Below are positions 12,940 to 21,700 of a stretch of DNA of 24,726 nt, one piece after another. How positions within the stretch are numbered: position 1 is the first letter of the stretch; every line of letters starts with the position of its first letter. The notes under the pieces were generated by a model. It worked only from the letters and a program-made list of their open reading frames with translations. It had not been told where the DNA came from and did not search any database. The translations under genes were made by a program, and so were the position numbers. This DNA comes from Bacteroidota bacterium (GTDB lineage Bacteria > Bacteroidota > Ignavibacteria > Ignavibacteriales > Melioribacteraceae): the NCBI GenBank assembly GCA_023381535.1, contig JAMCSN010000104.1, forward strand, positions 1-24,726. Direction: 5' to 3'.

Positions 12940-13428
12940 TCACTTATATGGTGCCAGATTAAAGTAATCTCTGCCGACAACAATCGAAACGTCGAGGAAA
13001 TAATCTTTGTTCAACTGCTGAATCACGTTTTCGTTTTTAATACCCAGCGCTTTGGCAATCTTGTACGCATTCGCCATATTATCGGTTCTGCAAATTACCA
13101 TGCTCTCGTCAAGATCGGACGAGATATAATTGCCGGTCTTCACGACATCAAAATTATTGGCGCGGAGAAAATCAGTAAACTTATCACCGACTCCGTTGAT
13201 TCCGCATCCGTTCAGAACTTCCACTTGAATCATATCCGACGCAACTTGATTTGCATTTAGCGCGCCCGCATCGTGTGAATGATGCGATAATTTCATGTAG
13301 ATGGAATAACCCATGTAAATTATTGCGACGGTCAAGAGAAAAATAGAAATGTTAAGTAGAAAGTTTACTGTCGAGGATTTTAAACTTTTTGGTCCGGACG
13401 ATTTCTTCTTAGTTTTAAAATTTTCCAA
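12940..13428 (-). CDS. Membrane-anchored LytR_C domain protein
   Basis: 162 residues. A basic cytoplasmic N-terminus (KTKKKSSGPKSLK) precedes one transmembrane helix at about 23-46 (LLNISIFLLTVAIIYMGYSIY). A linker leads to a LytR_C domain from about residue 66 (IQVEVLNGCGINGVGDKFTDFLRANNFDVV), the module found at the C-terminus of cell-envelope LytR proteins and alone in Bacteroidota-like genomes. It faces the periplasm; its function is unknown. The start is a TTG at 13428 with no clear ribosome site, but no other start fits the frame. The stop at 12940 lies 7 bases before the chosen rsfS start, so the two are likely translationally coupled. Confidence 0.85.
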   Translation of the reverse strand: MENFKTKKKSSGPKSLKSSTVNFLLNISIFLLTVAIIYMGYSIYMKLSHHSHDAGALNANQVASDMIQVEVLNGCGINGVGDKFTDFLRANNFDVVKTGNYISSDLDESMVICRTDNMANAYKIAKALGIKNENVIQQLNKDYFLDVSIVVGRDYFNLAPYK

Positions 13429-13489
13429 TTGGGCAGTGCGCTCAACTTTTCTGAGTTAATACGGAATGCAATTTAATAAAAAAGAAATC

Positions 13490-13987
13490 TTAATTCCCGA
13501 AGCCGTAATCGTTGAACAAACCGCTCCGGTAGAACGGCGATCCTCCGTAATAATACGGCGAGTAATAACTCATCGGCATATTTCTGTATTGAACGATGAC
13601 CGACATGTTATCGGTCGGCTTGAAATTTAATTGGACGCGGCTTAAGTACAAACCGTTAATTTGTTTCGTCACTTCCGGTCCAAAAGAATTGTAAGGCGAG
13701 TTAACTAAACTAATATCCGCTTGAAAATTTAATTTATCGCTGAACTTGTACGTCATGCTGTTGGTGTAAACTCCCAATGCCATTCCGGCACTTCCCATTG
13801 TTGAGTAGGAAAGATCGAATGTATGGTGCATGCTGAAATTATCCGGGTTGAAAAATCCAAAGATGGAATCCGAGGAACCGCCGCGTAAGATTCCGCTTTT
13901 GATATCAACGGGTTTGTCGGTATCGCGGAACTGGGCATTCATAACAGATATAGAAATAATGAAAAACAGTATGATGAACTTTTTCAT
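13490..13987 (-). CDS. Secreted beta-rich hypothetical protein
   Basis: 165 residues. Residues 1-18 are a signal peptide (MKKFIILFFIISISVMNAQ) cleaved before about Q19. The mature protein alternates short beta strands (HHTFDLSYSTMG, MALGVYTNSMTYKFSDKLNFQADISLV, YLSRVQLNFKPTDNMSVIVQYR), as in small outer-membrane or periplasmic beta proteins, and ends in a Tyr/Gly-rich tail (YYSPYYYGGSPFYR). No family is recognised. It lies 60 bp upstream of the LytR_C gene on the same strand, so the pair may act together at the envelope. AGAGGATC upstream of ATG 13987 is a fair ribosome site. Confidence 0.75.
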   Translation of the reverse strand: MKKFIILFFIISISVMNAQFRDTDKPVDIKSGILRGGSSDSIFGFFNPDNFSMHHTFDLSYSTMGSAGMALGVYTNSMTYKFSDKLNFQADISLVNSPYNSFGPEVTKQINGLYLSRVQLNFKPTDNMSVIVQYRNMPMSYYSPYYYGGSPFYRSGLFNDYGFGN

Positions 13988-14108
13988 TTTGGTGATCCTC
14001 TCATTTCTTCCGATTCAACAATGAATGGAAGGAAAATGTTTCTATTATCTCAAAAAATCTGTGTTAATTTTATCGTTTATTACGATTAATCGCAACACAA
14101 AACATTGG

Positions 14109-14579
14109 TCAAAAATCCAGTAGCGAAGCGCGGACGATCATTTCAACTTCAACGGGTGCGTTAAGGGGCAGTTCGCTAACGCCTACGGCGCTCCTCGCAT
14201 GTTTACCTATGTCACCAAAGACCTGTGCCAGAAATTCGGAAGCTCCGTTTGCAACTTTCGGCTGAGCGGTATATCGCGTGGCGGAGTTTACGAACACAAC
14301 CACTTTCACAATCTGCTCAATGCGGTCCAGATTGCCGATAACGGATTTAACCGCGAGCAAACAGTTCAAAGCGCAAAGCCGCGCGCACTCAATTGCTTTT
14401 TCCTCGCTCACTTCATATCCCACGCGGCCTTCGGCAATAAGTTTCCCATCTTTCATCGGAAGCTGTCCGGACGTGTAAACCATATTTCCGCTTATCTGCG
14501 CCGGGATGTAAGCTGCCAACGGTTTTACCACGGCTGGTAGATCGTGACCGATGATTTCCTTGATCTTCTCTTCAATCAT
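14109..14579 (-). CDS. RidA/YjgF-family protein (YjgF_endoribonc-like subfamily)
   Basis: 156 residues. RidA-type enzymes hydrolyse reactive enamine/imine intermediates from PLP enzymes. The signature is clear: [15 protein letters not shown] at 33-47, then [20 protein letters not shown] and [20 protein letters not shown] at the end, with the substrate-carboxylate arginine R129 and the acidic residue E144. The length and the GQLP/HARSAVG pattern fit the longer YjgF_endoribonc-like subfamily rather than classical 128-residue RidA, so the exact substrate is open. It is divergent from mazG across a 126-bp gap. Confidence 0.9.
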   Translation of the reverse strand: MIEEKIKEIIGHDLPAVVKPLAAYIPAQISGNMVYTSGQLPMKDGKLIAEGRVGYEVSEEKAIECARLCALNCLLAVKSVIGNLDRIEQIVKVVVFVNSATRYTAQPKVANGASEFLAQVFGDIGKHARSAVGVSELPLNAPVEVEMIVRASLLDF

Positions 14580-14677
14580 GTTGGTCTCTAAAAATTTTGA
14601 TTAAATATAGCAAATTTTTTTTCGAGAATTTCATTCCGAATTAGCAACCAAGTTTTTTCTTTTGAATTTCATCTCGC

Positions 14678-14685
14678 TATCTTTG
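14678..14685 (+). promoter_or_regulatory. Possible -7 element before mazG
   Basis: TATCTTTG matches the Bacteroidota-type TAnnTTTG box. A TTTG lies 13 bases upstream, closer than the usual spacing, so only the -7 match is offered. The mazG ribosome site GGAG follows at 14697. Confidence 0.3.
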
Positions 14686-14705
14686 CCATCAAAATTGGAG
14701 AACAC

Positions 14706-15467
14706 ATGACCGGTGACAAATTTCAGAATCTTTATGATATCATGATCAGACTAAGGAAAGAGTGCCCGTGGGACCGCGAGCAGACTCATGATTCGATCAA
14801 GGGCGCAACATTGGAAGAAACTTACGAGGTATTGGAAGCGATCGATCTGAAGGATTATGAAGAGTTGAAAGCCGAACTCGGCGATTTGATGCTTCATATT
14901 GTTTTTCATTCCGTCATCGCTGATGAGAATAAAAATTTTAACATTGATGACGTAATTGATTCGATCAGCGATAAATTAATCAGAAGACATCCTCATGTAT
15001 TCGGCGCTACAAAAGTTAAGGACACAAAAGAAATTCTTAAGAACTGGGAAGAGATAAAACTTTCCGAAGGAAGAGATTCCGTTCTCGAAGGTGTTCCGAA
15101 AAATTTGCCGAGTTTGGCGCGGGCTTATCGTCTTCAGGAGAAAGCTTCCAAAGTCGGTTTCGATTGGGAGAAAAAGGAAGACGTTTGGAAAAAAGTTATC
15201 GAGGAAATTGAAGAGATGCACGAGCAGGAACGAGACGGGACATTTGAAGAATTTGAAAAAGAAATGGGAGACGTTTTCTTCGCTCTTACAAATTATGCGA
15301 GGTTCCTCGGCGTTAATCCGGAGAATGCACTCAGAAGAACAAACGAAAAATTCATTTCAAGATTTAGTTACGTAGAGAAAAAAATTAAGGAGTTGGGAAA
15401 AAACTTGAGCGACTCTAACTTGGCAGAGATGGATAAGTACTGGGAAGAAAGTAAGAAGTTCGACTAA
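14706..15467 (+). CDS. mazG: Nucleoside triphosphate pyrophosphohydrolase MazG
   Basis: 253 residues. It hydrolyses NTPs and dNTPs to monophosphates and pyrophosphate, cleaning aberrant nucleotides. Two MazG helical repeats are present. The first contains CPWDREQTHDS and the metal site EETYE (E37, E38, E41) with E57xxD60 in AELGDLMLHIVFH. The second begins near residue 145 (KASKVGFDW, EEIEEMHEQE, FEKEMGDVFFAL). RHPHVFG is also typical. GGAG lies six bases before ATG. Its last four bases overlap the end of phoH, which is convergent; this is the only plus-strand gene in the core half. Confidence 0.95.
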   Translation: MTGDKFQNLYDIMIRLRKECPWDREQTHDSIKGATLEETYEVLEAIDLKDYEELKAELGDLMLHIVFHSVIADENKNFNIDDVIDSISDKLIRRHPHVFGATKVKDTKEILKNWEEIKLSEGRDSVLEGVPKNLPSLARAYRLQEKASKVGFDWEKKEDVWKKVIEEIEEMHEQERDGTFEEFEKEMGDVFFALTNYARFLGVNPENALRRTNEKFISRFSYVEKKIKELGKNLSDSNLAEMDKYWEESKKFD

Positions 15468-16441
15468 GCTCCCCTGCCGTTATTGTTGTAATGTTTTTCG
15501 TACGCGTTGATAATATCTTTAACCAATTTGTGCCGGACTACGTCGCCTTTATCGAAGTAAACAAATCCCACGCCGTCAACATTTTTCAAAATTTCTTTTA
15601 CCTGCACAAGTCCGCTCTGCGAATAAGTCGGCAGATCGATTTGCGTTATGTCTCCGGTGATAATTGCCTTTGAGTTGGGACCGAGGCGTGTCAGAAACAT
15701 TTTCATCTGCATACCGGTTGCATTTTGAGCTTCATCTAAAATAACGTACGCATTGTTGAGCGTTCTGCCGCGCATGTATGCCAGCGGAACAATTTCTATC
15801 ATCCCCTTTTCAATATAATTGCGAAGCTGATCCGACGGTAGCATTTCTTCAAGCGCATCATAAAGTGGGCGAAGGTACGGATCAATTTTTTCTCTAAAAT
15901 CTCCCGGCAGGAAACCCAAGCTTTCACCCGCTTCAACTGCGGGTCTCGAGAGAATTATTTTTTTAACGATTCCTTTTTTCAGCGCTGATACTGCGAACGC
16001 AACTGCAAGAAAAGTTTTTCCAGTTCCGGCAGGACCGATCGCAAATAAAATGTCATTCTCTCTAACACTTTTCGTATATACAATTTGGTTAGGCGTCTTT
16101 GCTTTGATAACATCTTTCTTGGAGTAAAGAACAATATTATCGAACTCGTTCCCGTTTATTATTTCTTTACCTTGCAGCGTGAGATCGATGATTGTGAAAA
16201 CATCGCTGCTCTGAAGCTTGCCGGTTGTGTTGAGAACGAATATCATTTCTTTGACAACTTTCTCAACGGCTTCAACTTCTTCGGGAATGCCTTGAACAAA
16301 AACGTTGTCTCCGCGGACAATTACATTTGCAGAAAATCTTTCTTCTATCGGTTTGATATTTCCATCGTTGATGCCGAGGAACGAGAGAAGATCAACATTA
16401 TCCAGCTTAATATTTTTTTCGACTTGCGTATGCGCCTCCAT
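15464..16441 (-). CDS. PhoH-family ATPase (PhoH-like)
   Basis: 325 residues from ATG 16441; a GTG at 16462 would add seven residues. PhoH-like proteins are cytoplasmic ATPases linked to RNA metabolism and sometimes co-occur with the RNase YbeY. An N-terminal KH-like region (about 30-80, ERFSANVIVRGDNVFVQG) precedes the ATPase, with Walker A GPAGTGKT at 136-143, SRPAVEAGESLGFLPG, and Walker B VILDEAQN at 233-240, followed by ITGDITQIDLP. The gene converges on mazG with a 4-bp overlap. The AGAGGG that should serve as ribosome site lies inside a terminator-like hairpin (16449-16479), so translation may depend on RNA structure. Confidence 0.93.
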   Translation of the reverse strand: MEAHTQVEKNIKLDNVDLLSFLGINDGNIKPIEERFSANVIVRGDNVFVQGIPEEVEAVEKVVKEMIFVLNTTGKLQSSDVFTIIDLTLQGKEIINGNEFDNIVLYSKKDVIKAKTPNQIVYTKSVRENDILFAIGPAGTGKTFLAVAFAVSALKKGIVKKIILSRPAVEAGESLGFLPGDFREKIDPYLRPLYDALEEMLPSDQLRNYIEKGMIEIVPLAYMRGRTLNNAYVILDEAQNATGMQMKMFLTRLGPNSKAIITGDITQIDLPTYSQSGLVQVKEILKNVDGVGFVYFDKGDVVRHKLVKDIINAYEKHYNNNGRGA

Positions 16442-16448
16442 AAATACA

Positions 16449-16479
16449 AAAGCCCTCTTCACTTTCTGAAAAGGGCTTT
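16449..16479 (-). terminator. Terminator-like hairpin overlapping the phoH leader
   Basis: AAAGCCCT (16449-16456) pairs with AGGGCTTT (16472-16479); on the minus strand TTTTGTATTT follows, ending at the phoH ATG. It ends the LysM-gene transcript or acts as an attenuator of phoH. Confidence 0.6.
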
Positions 16480-16518
16480 ATCTTAAAATTATCTAACACA
16501 ATTTCTTACAAGCATTCC

Positions 16519-17241
16519 TTACTTGGTGGTTTTTGCTGCAGCAGGAGTTTGTGTTTGTGTCGGAGGAGCCGGCTTGTAATTTCTTCTAATCTTATCATAC
16601 TTTGCCTTTTCCTCTTCTGTCAAGTTTGGAATCTTGAAGATTTGTTTCGGGAAGATCAAATCCGGATTCTTAATTTGATCGCGGTTTGCCTTATATATAA
16701 TCGGCCATGCAAACGGGTTATCATAATGTTCTTTCTTCTTCGAGATATTCCATAAGCAATCGCCTTTTACTACAGTGTAATTAACTTCTTTTGGTTTTTC
16801 AATCCAGGCATCTAATTTTTTCTGAAGCTGATTGTGAACTTTATCGAAGTATTGCGGCAGCGCGCTGATCTTGTTGTTTTTCATCGCATCAAGTTCAGCT
16901 TGTCTATCTGCTTTCGGTGCAACTTGATTATCGATCTTGTTCGTTAATTCATCAAGTTGTTTTCCGAAATTATCGACGTCTGCTTTTGTTGCGCCGACCA
17001 TTGCATACAATTCATCTATGCAAGCGTCGTAAGTTTTTAAGCCGTCTCTCATCTTCTTCAGATTAGCAACATCACTCTTTAAGGTATTAAGTTCGCTTGT
17101 GAGAGCGACTTTCTGGGCAGACAAACGATTCATTTCATTCTGCCACTCCTCCTTGGTCATGTCTTCTGTCCGTTGCGCAAAAACATTAGCCGTGAGGAGT
17201 ACAAATGCAAATAGAACCAAAAAATATTTGTACACTTTCAT
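16519..17241 (-). CDS. Secreted coiled-coil LysM protein
   Basis: 240 residues. A signal peptide at 1-22 (FLVLFAFVLLTANVFA) is followed by a long helical, probably coiled-coil region (about 38-145: SAQKVALTSELNTLKSDV, KQLDELTNKID). One LysM domain at 154-206 (YTVVKGDCLWNISKKKEHYDNP through PKQIFKIP) is of the kind that binds peptidoglycan glycan chains. The tail is Pro/Thr/Gln-rich. It should sit in the periplasm and tie an envelope component to the wall. AAAGGAGA precedes ATG. The coiled-coil lipoprotein gene ends 34 bp upstream on the same strand, so the two are probably one envelope operon, closed by the hairpin at 16449. Confidence 0.9.
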   Translation of the reverse strand: MKVYKYFLVLFAFVLLTANVFAQRTEDMTKEEWQNEMNRLSAQKVALTSELNTLKSDVANLKKMRDGLKTYDACIDELYAMVGATKADVDNFGKQLDELTNKIDNQVAPKADRQAELDAMKNNKISALPQYFDKVHNQLQKKLDAWIEKPKEVNYTVVKGDCLWNISKKKEHYDNPFAWPIIYKANRDQIKNPDLIFPKQIFKIPNLTEEEKAKYDKIRRNYKPAPPTQTQTPAAAKTTK

Positions 17242-17275
17242 TTAAAATCTCCTTTAGATTATTTAACTATTAAAA

Positions 17276-17545
17276 TTACTTACCCATCTTGTCAAGATTT
17301 TTTTGAGTTTCTGCTTTTAGTTTTGCGCATTCATCCAACTTTGCATTTTTCTCTGCTATCTCTCTTTCGAGCGCAGCTTTTTCACTCTTTAAAGAATTAA
17401 CTTCTTTATCGAGAGCTTTTACTTCGGAACGAAGCGCTTCAAGTTCAGCTACTTGTTCCTCGGAAATACCGCTGCACCCGGTAAAGCCGATCACTCCAGC
17501 CAGCAACAGTACGATGAGTGCAGAATTCATAACTTTTTTTAACAT
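17276..17545 (-). CDS. Small coiled-coil lipoprotein
   Basis: 89 residues. A lipoprotein signal peptide (hydrophobic 8-20) ends at FTGC with C24 as the lipidated residue. The rest is an almost unbroken heptad coiled coil (VAELEALRSEVKALDKEV, SLKSEKAALEREIAEKN) ending KMGK. This architecture resembles Braun's lipoprotein Lpp, though no homology is claimed and the terminal lysine alone is weak evidence for wall attachment. AAGGAGG lies seven bases before ATG, suggesting high expression. The partner LysM gene lies downstream. A TATATTTA box at 17583-17590 on the minus strand could be its promoter. Confidence 0.85.
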   Translation of the reverse strand: MLKKVMNSALIVLLLAGVIGFTGCSGISEEQVAELEALRSEVKALDKEVNSLKSEKAALEREIAEKNAKLDECAKLKAETQKNLDKMGK

Positions 17546-17629
17546 CTGAATCCTCCTTGAATTTATTAAGTGATATGCTATTTAAATATACTTAATTTAG
17601 AACAAAATCGTTAGACAATGCTACAAATT

Positions 17630-18307
17630 TTAATTGGATATTTTACCTATTATACTGGCAAAATTGTTCCCGGAAATTATTAGATGATCGAACACTTCTA
17701 TATTGAGAACCTTGCCGGAATCAACCATTTTTTTAGTTATTGCGATGTCTTCTTGGCTCGGTTCGAGATTTCCGCTAGGATGATTGTGCAAAAGAATGAT
17801 ACTTGCGGAATTATTCTCGATTGCAACCTTAAATACCTCTCTAGGATGAACCACGCTTGAATTGAGATTTCCGACGGAAATTAACTCAAACTTAATAATG
17901 CGATTTGCTGAATTGAGACAGACAACGTAAAATTTTTCTTTGACTTCATCCCGGAGAAGAGGAATAAAAATATTTGCAACGTCTTCCGGCGAAGATATTT
18001 TTTTATTTGAATGCCATTTTTTTTGTGAATCGATTCTTCTGCTTACTTCGAACGCAGCAAGAAGCGAGCATGATTTGTCTTTTCCGATCCCGGGAAATTT
18101 TTTCAAGGCATCAAGAGTCTGCCCGGTGAGCGCGTTAAGATTTTCGTACTTGTGGAGTAATTCTTGCGAAAGTTGAATGACCGATTTCCCCTTTGTTCCG
18201 GTTCGAAGAAGAATTGCAATAAGTTCGGCATCACTTAAACTTTGAACTCCGCGCAGCATTAATTTTTCGCGCGGACGGTCATCCAGCGGTAATTCTTTTA
18301 CTTTCAT
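17630..18307 (-). CDS. radC: RadC family JAB-domain protein
   Basis: 225 residues from ATG 18307 (MKVKELPLDDRPREKLM), with AGGGG upstream; a longer frame to 18376 overlaps guaA and lacks a start signal. An N-terminal UPF0758 helical region with a helix-hairpin-helix (KFPGIGKDKS at 70-79) precedes a JAB/MPN domain with the metal motif LLHNHPSGNLEPSQED: H174, H176 and D187 (HxHP plus downstream Asp). Once named for DNA repair in E. coli, the family's true role is unsettled. Its start lies 16 bp after the guaA stop, so it is probably co-transcribed with guaA. Confidence 0.93.
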   Translation of the reverse strand: MKVKELPLDDRPREKLMLRGVQSLSDAELIAILLRTGTKGKSVIQLSQELLHKYENLNALTGQTLDALKKFPGIGKDKSCSLLAAFEVSRRIDSQKKWHSNKKISSPEDVANIFIPLLRDEVKEKFYVVCLNSANRIIKFELISVGNLNSSVVHPREVFKVAIENNSASIILLHNHPSGNLEPSQEDIAITKKMVDSGKVLNIEVFDHLIISGNNFASIIGKISN

Positions 18308-18323
18308 TGCTACCCCTATTTTT

Positions 18324-19865
18324 TTATTCCCACTCAATTGTTGCCGGCGGCTTCGAGCTGATATCGTACACAACACGATTCACGCCGCGCACCGATCTAA
18401 TTATTTTATTCGATACAACTTCAAGAAACTCCGGATTGAACCGGTACCAATCTGCCGTCATGCCGTCGGTAGAAGTAACGGCTCTAAGAGCAACAACGTT
18501 TTCGTACGTGCGCGCGTCGCCCATAACACCAACCGACTGAACCGGAAGCAAAACTACAAATGCTTGCCAAATGTTATCGTAAATTTTTGCAGAGTGAAGT
18601 TCATTTATGAAAATGTCGTCGGCTTCGCGCAAAACATCCAGCCGCTCTTTCGTAATTTCTCCGAGTACTCTTACCGCAAGTCCAGGTCCGGGGAAAGGGT
18701 GCCGTTTAATAAATATTTCGGGCAAACCTAATTCCCGTCCGATAGCGCGAACTTCATCTTTGAATAATTCTCTGAACGGTTCGATTAATTTCAAATTCAT
18801 CCGATCTGGAAGACCGCCGACGTTATGGTGAGTTTTAATCGTGACTGACGAACCTTTTACCGACACGGATTCAATCACGTCGGGGTATAAGGTACCCTGA
18901 ACCAAAAATTCCGCATCGGAAAATTTCTTCGCTTCGTTTTCAAAAATCTCGATGAAAGTATTGCCGATTATTTTTCTTTTCTTTTCGGGTTCGGTAACAC
19001 CTTTTAGCTTGGAAAGAAAAAGCTCCGACGCATCAATGTGATCAACACGCATGTTATAATTTTCTTTGAACATCTTGATGATTTCGGCGCTCTCGTTTTT
19101 TCTCATCATGCCGTGATCTACATGAATACAAACCAGTTTATCGCCAATTGCTTTATGCATGAGCACGGCAGCAACAGATGAATCGACACCGCCGCTGAGA
19201 GCACAAATAACTTTTTTACCGCCGACTTTCTTTTTCACTTCGTCAATAGTTGTAGAAATGAAACTTTCAGAGGTCCAGTCCGGAGAACATCCGCAGATAT
19301 CAAACAAAAAGTTATTTAGAATTGTCTTGCCGAATTCCGTATGGGTTACTTCCGGGTGGAACTGAATGCCATAAATTTTCTTTGCCGGATTCGATATTGC
19401 GCACATAGGCGAGTTGTCGGTTTTTGCCGTCAAATGAAATCCATCCGGAAGTTTAGTTACGTAATCGCCGTGACTCATCCAAATAACCGAGCCATCCTTC
19501 ACGCCCATGAGCAGAAGGTCGTTATCAATAATTTCTAGATGAGCTTTGCCATATTCCCGATCTTCCGCCGGTTCTACTTTTCCGCTGAGATGCTTGGACA
19601 TTAATTGGAGTCCGTAACAAATCCCAAGGATCGGTATTCCGAGTTCAAAAATTTCTTTGGAAATGTTCGGGGCGCCTTCGTCGTTCACGCTCATCGGTCC
19701 GCCGGAAAGAATTATTCCGGCAGGCAACTCTTCCCTAATTTTTTCAAGGGGATAACTATGCGGATGAATTTCAGAATATATTTTGCTCTCGCGGATTCGT
19801 CTTGCAATGAGCTGTGTGTATTGCGATCCGAAATCGAGGATCAAGATTTTTTGTTTGTGAATCAT
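18324..19865 (-). CDS. guaA: GMP synthase (glutamine-hydrolysing)
   Basis: 513 residues, full length. It converts XMP, ATP and glutamine to GMP, the last step of guanine nucleotide synthesis. The class I glutamine amidotransferase domain has nucleophile C83 in GICYGLQLM and H170/E172 in FHPEVTHTE. The ATP-pyrophosphatase domain has the P-loop SGGVDSS at 224-230, and the C-terminal dimerisation domain contains [13 protein letters not shown] and ends KPPATIEWE. No Shine-Dalgarno sequence is seen before ATG 19865, and a terminator-like hairpin lies only 28 bp upstream, leaving little room for a separate promoter. Attenuation or transcription read through from gcvH is therefore possible. radC follows 16 bp downstream. 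Confidence 0.97.
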   Translation of the reverse strand: MIHKQKILILDFGSQYTQLIARRIRESKIYSEIHPHSYPLEKIREELPAGIILSGGPMSVNDEGAPNISKEIFELGIPILGICYGLQLMSKHLSGKVEPAEDREYGKAHLEIIDNDLLLMGVKDGSVIWMSHGDYVTKLPDGFHLTAKTDNSPMCAISNPAKKIYGIQFHPEVTHTEFGKTILNNFLFDICGCSPDWTSESFISTTIDEVKKKVGGKKVICALSGGVDSSVAAVLMHKAIGDKLVCIHVDHGMMRKNESAEIIKMFKENYNMRVDHIDASELFLSKLKGVTEPEKKRKIIGNTFIEIFENEAKKFSDAEFLVQGTLYPDVIESVSVKGSSVTIKTHHNVGGLPDRMNLKLIEPFRELFKDEVRAIGRELGLPEIFIKRHPFPGPGLAVRVLGEITKERLDVLREADDIFINELHSAKIYDNIWQAFVVLLPVQSVGVMGDARTYENVVALRAVTSTDGMTADWYRFNPEFLEVVSNKIIRSVRGVNRVVYDISSKPPATIEWE

Positions 19866-19893
19866 AGGAAGTGAAGTTTATTTTAAAATGAAA

Positions 19894-19918
19894 GGCAAAA
19901 TCCAAAACGGATTCTGCC
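19894..19918 (-). terminator. Terminator-like hairpin between gcvH and guaA
   Basis: On the minus strand GGCAGAATCC and GGATTTTGCC form a 10-bp stem (one G-U pair) with a 5-base loop, followed by TTTCATTTT. It ends the efp-acc-gcvH transcript or attenuates guaA. Confidence 0.65.
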
Positions 19919-19941
19919 GGGATGAAAAAAGTAAAAAATTA

Positions 19942-20322
19942 TCAGTGACCTAATTGCGCCTGGTAAGACACCGCGTCAAGAAGATCATTCACCTGAGAAG
20001 CGTCGGATAATTCAACTTTGATTATCCATCCTTCTCCGTACGGATCGGTATTTACAAGTTGCGGCTCGTCGTTAAGTTTTTTGTTCAATTCTAAAACTTT
20101 TCCGCTTGCCGGCGCATACAAATCGCTTACGGTTTTAACCGCTTCAATCGTTCCAAACGATTCGCCTGCTGTAAGCTCGGTCAATTCGGGATTGATATCA
20201 ACATAAACGATATCGCCAAGTTCGCCTTGAGCAAAATCGGTTATGCCGATTATCCCAACGTTGCCTTCAACTTTAATCCACTCGTGATCTTTCGTGTACT
20301 TTAAATTACCTGGAATATTCAT
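19942..20322 (-). CDS. gcvH: Glycine cleavage system H protein
   Basis: 126 residues. The lipoylated shuttle protein of glycine cleavage carries the aminomethyl group between P, T and L proteins. Typical features are KYTKDHEWIKVEG at 8-20, ITDFAQGELGDIVYV, and the lipoyl-lysine K63 in GTIEAVKTVSDLYAP, then GEGWIIKVEL. Its start lies only 7 bp after the accC stop, which strongly suggests the same operon. GcvP, GcvT and Lpd are not in the window. Pairing with accBC is noteworthy, because BCCP and GcvH are both swinging-arm carriers; a role of H protein in lipoate handling is an alternative to glycine cleavage. Confidence 0.96.
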   Translation of the reverse strand: MNIPGNLKYTKDHEWIKVEGNVGIIGITDFAQGELGDIVYVDINPELTELTAGESFGTIEAVKTVSDLYAPASGKVLELNKKLNDEPQLVNTDPYGEGWIIKVELSDASQVNDLLDAVSYQAQLGH

Positions 20323-20329
20323 TGCTGCC

Positions 20330-21673
20330 TCATGAATTTAAGTTAATGTGTTGATCAATAAATGATGTGTCAAAATCGCCTTCTATGAATTTTTCACTCT
20401 CTAAAACTTTCTGGTGGAAAGGTATTGTTGTTTTAATTCCTTCGATTTTAAATTCTTCCAAGGCTCTTCGTGCCCGTTTAATTGCGTGAGGTCTGTCGGT
20501 TCCCCAAATAATCATTTTTGCAATCAATGAATCGTAATTTGGAGGAATGACGTACTCGTTGTAAACGTGAGAATCGATTCTCACACCGAAACCGCCGGGG
20601 AAATGTAAGTACTCAATCTGTCCGGGCGACGGTCTAAAATTATTTTGCGGGTCTTCGGCATTAATACGAAATTCAATTGCATGACCTCTCGGATCTTTGG
20701 GAGGGTCTTCAATTCTTTCACCGGCAGCTACAAGTATCTGGTTCTTCACAAGATCGATATTGCGAACCATTTCGGTAACGGGATGCTCAACTTGAATTCT
20801 CGTATTCATTTCTATGAAATAAAATTTCCGGTGTCTATCAACAAGAAATTCAATTGTGCCGGCGCCTTCATAGTTAACTGCGCGAGCGCCAAGCAGTGCG
20901 GCTTCTCCCATTTTTTCTCTTATATCGGGAGTGATGAACGGTGAAGGTGATTCCTCAATTAATTTTTGATGCCGTCTTTGAATTGAACAGTCCCTTTCAC
21001 CATAATGATAAATGTTTCCAAATTGATCGCCAAGGATTTGTATTTCTACGTGTCGCGGGTTTTCAACAAACTTTTCCATGTAAAGTGCCGGATTGGCAAA
21101 AGCTGCGTTAGCTTCATTGCTTGCAGTCTGGAATGCTTTCTCTAATTCATCCTCTTTCCAAACTATGCGCATTCCTTTTCCGCCGCCGCCGGCAGATGCT
21201 TTGAGCATAACCGGGTAACCAATATGTTTGGCAATTTTTTTTGCTTCCTCAACATCGTTTACAACGCCTTCGCTTCCCGGAACAACAGGCACGCCTACTT
21301 TCTTCATCGTTTCTTTTGCGAAAGCTTTATCTCCCATTTTACGGATAGAATCTGCGGACGGACCAATAAATTTTATATTCGAGTCTGCACATATTTCGCT
21401 GAACTCGGCATTTTCTGCCAAGAAACCGTAACCGGGATGAATTGCATCCGCTCCGGTTATTTGAGCAGCGGAAAGTATGTTCGGAACTTTTAAATAGCTT
21501 TGATTACTTGGCGCCGGTCCGATGCAAACTGCTTCGTCTGCAAAGACAACATGCAGAGAATCGCGATCAACTTCGGAATAAACCGCGACAGTGGGAATGC
21601 CAAGTTCTTTACAAGTCCGGATGATTCTAAGTGCTATCTCTCCCCGATTGGCAATTAAGATTTTCTTAAACAA
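20330..21673 (-). CDS. accC: Biotin carboxylase subunit of acetyl-CoA carboxylase
   Basis: 447 residues, full length. It carboxylates the biotin of BCCP with ATP and bicarbonate, the first half-reaction of fatty-acid synthesis. ATP-grasp features include AGGGGKGM at 161-168, [19 protein letters not shown], and the catalytic [14 protein letters not shown] with R292, Q294, V295 and E296 as in E. coli AccC. The N-terminal domain begins [16 protein letters not shown]. accB ends 27 bp upstream and gcvH begins 7 bp downstream. Members of pyruvate or propionyl-CoA carboxylases are similar, but the adjacent accB supports acetyl-CoA carboxylase. Confidence 0.96.
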   Translation of the reverse strand: MFKKILIANRGEIALRIIRTCKELGIPTVAVYSEVDRDSLHVVFADEAVCIGPAPSNQSYLKVPNILSAAQITGADAIHPGYGFLAENAEFSEICADSNIKFIGPSADSIRKMGDKAFAKETMKKVGVPVVPGSEGVVNDVEEAKKIAKHIGYPVMLKASAGGGGKGMRIVWKEDELEKAFQTASNEANAAFANPALYMEKFVENPRHVEIQILGDQFGNIYHYGERDCSIQRRHQKLIEESPSPFITPDIREKMGEAALLGARAVNYEGAGTIEFLVDRHRKFYFIEMNTRIQVEHPVTEMVRNIDLVKNQILVAAGERIEDPPKDPRGHAIEFRINAEDPQNNFRPSPGQIEYLHFPGGFGVRIDSHVYNEYVIPPNYDSLIAKMIIWGTDRPHAIKRARRALEEFKIEGIKTTIPFHQKVLESEKFIEGDFDTSFIDQHINLNS

Positions 21674-21700
21674 AATTCCCTCTAAAAAGTTTTGATAACA

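Noticed and set aside
17630..18376. Longer RadC starting at 18376
   Set aside because: The extra 23 residues overlap the end of guaA and lack a ribosome site; ATG 18307 with AGGGG begins at the family's usual N-terminus.
19866..20322. Glycine riboswitch near gcvH
   Set aside because: gcvH starts 7 bp after accC, leaving no leader for a riboswitch, and I see no tandem aptamer pattern elsewhere in the operon leader.
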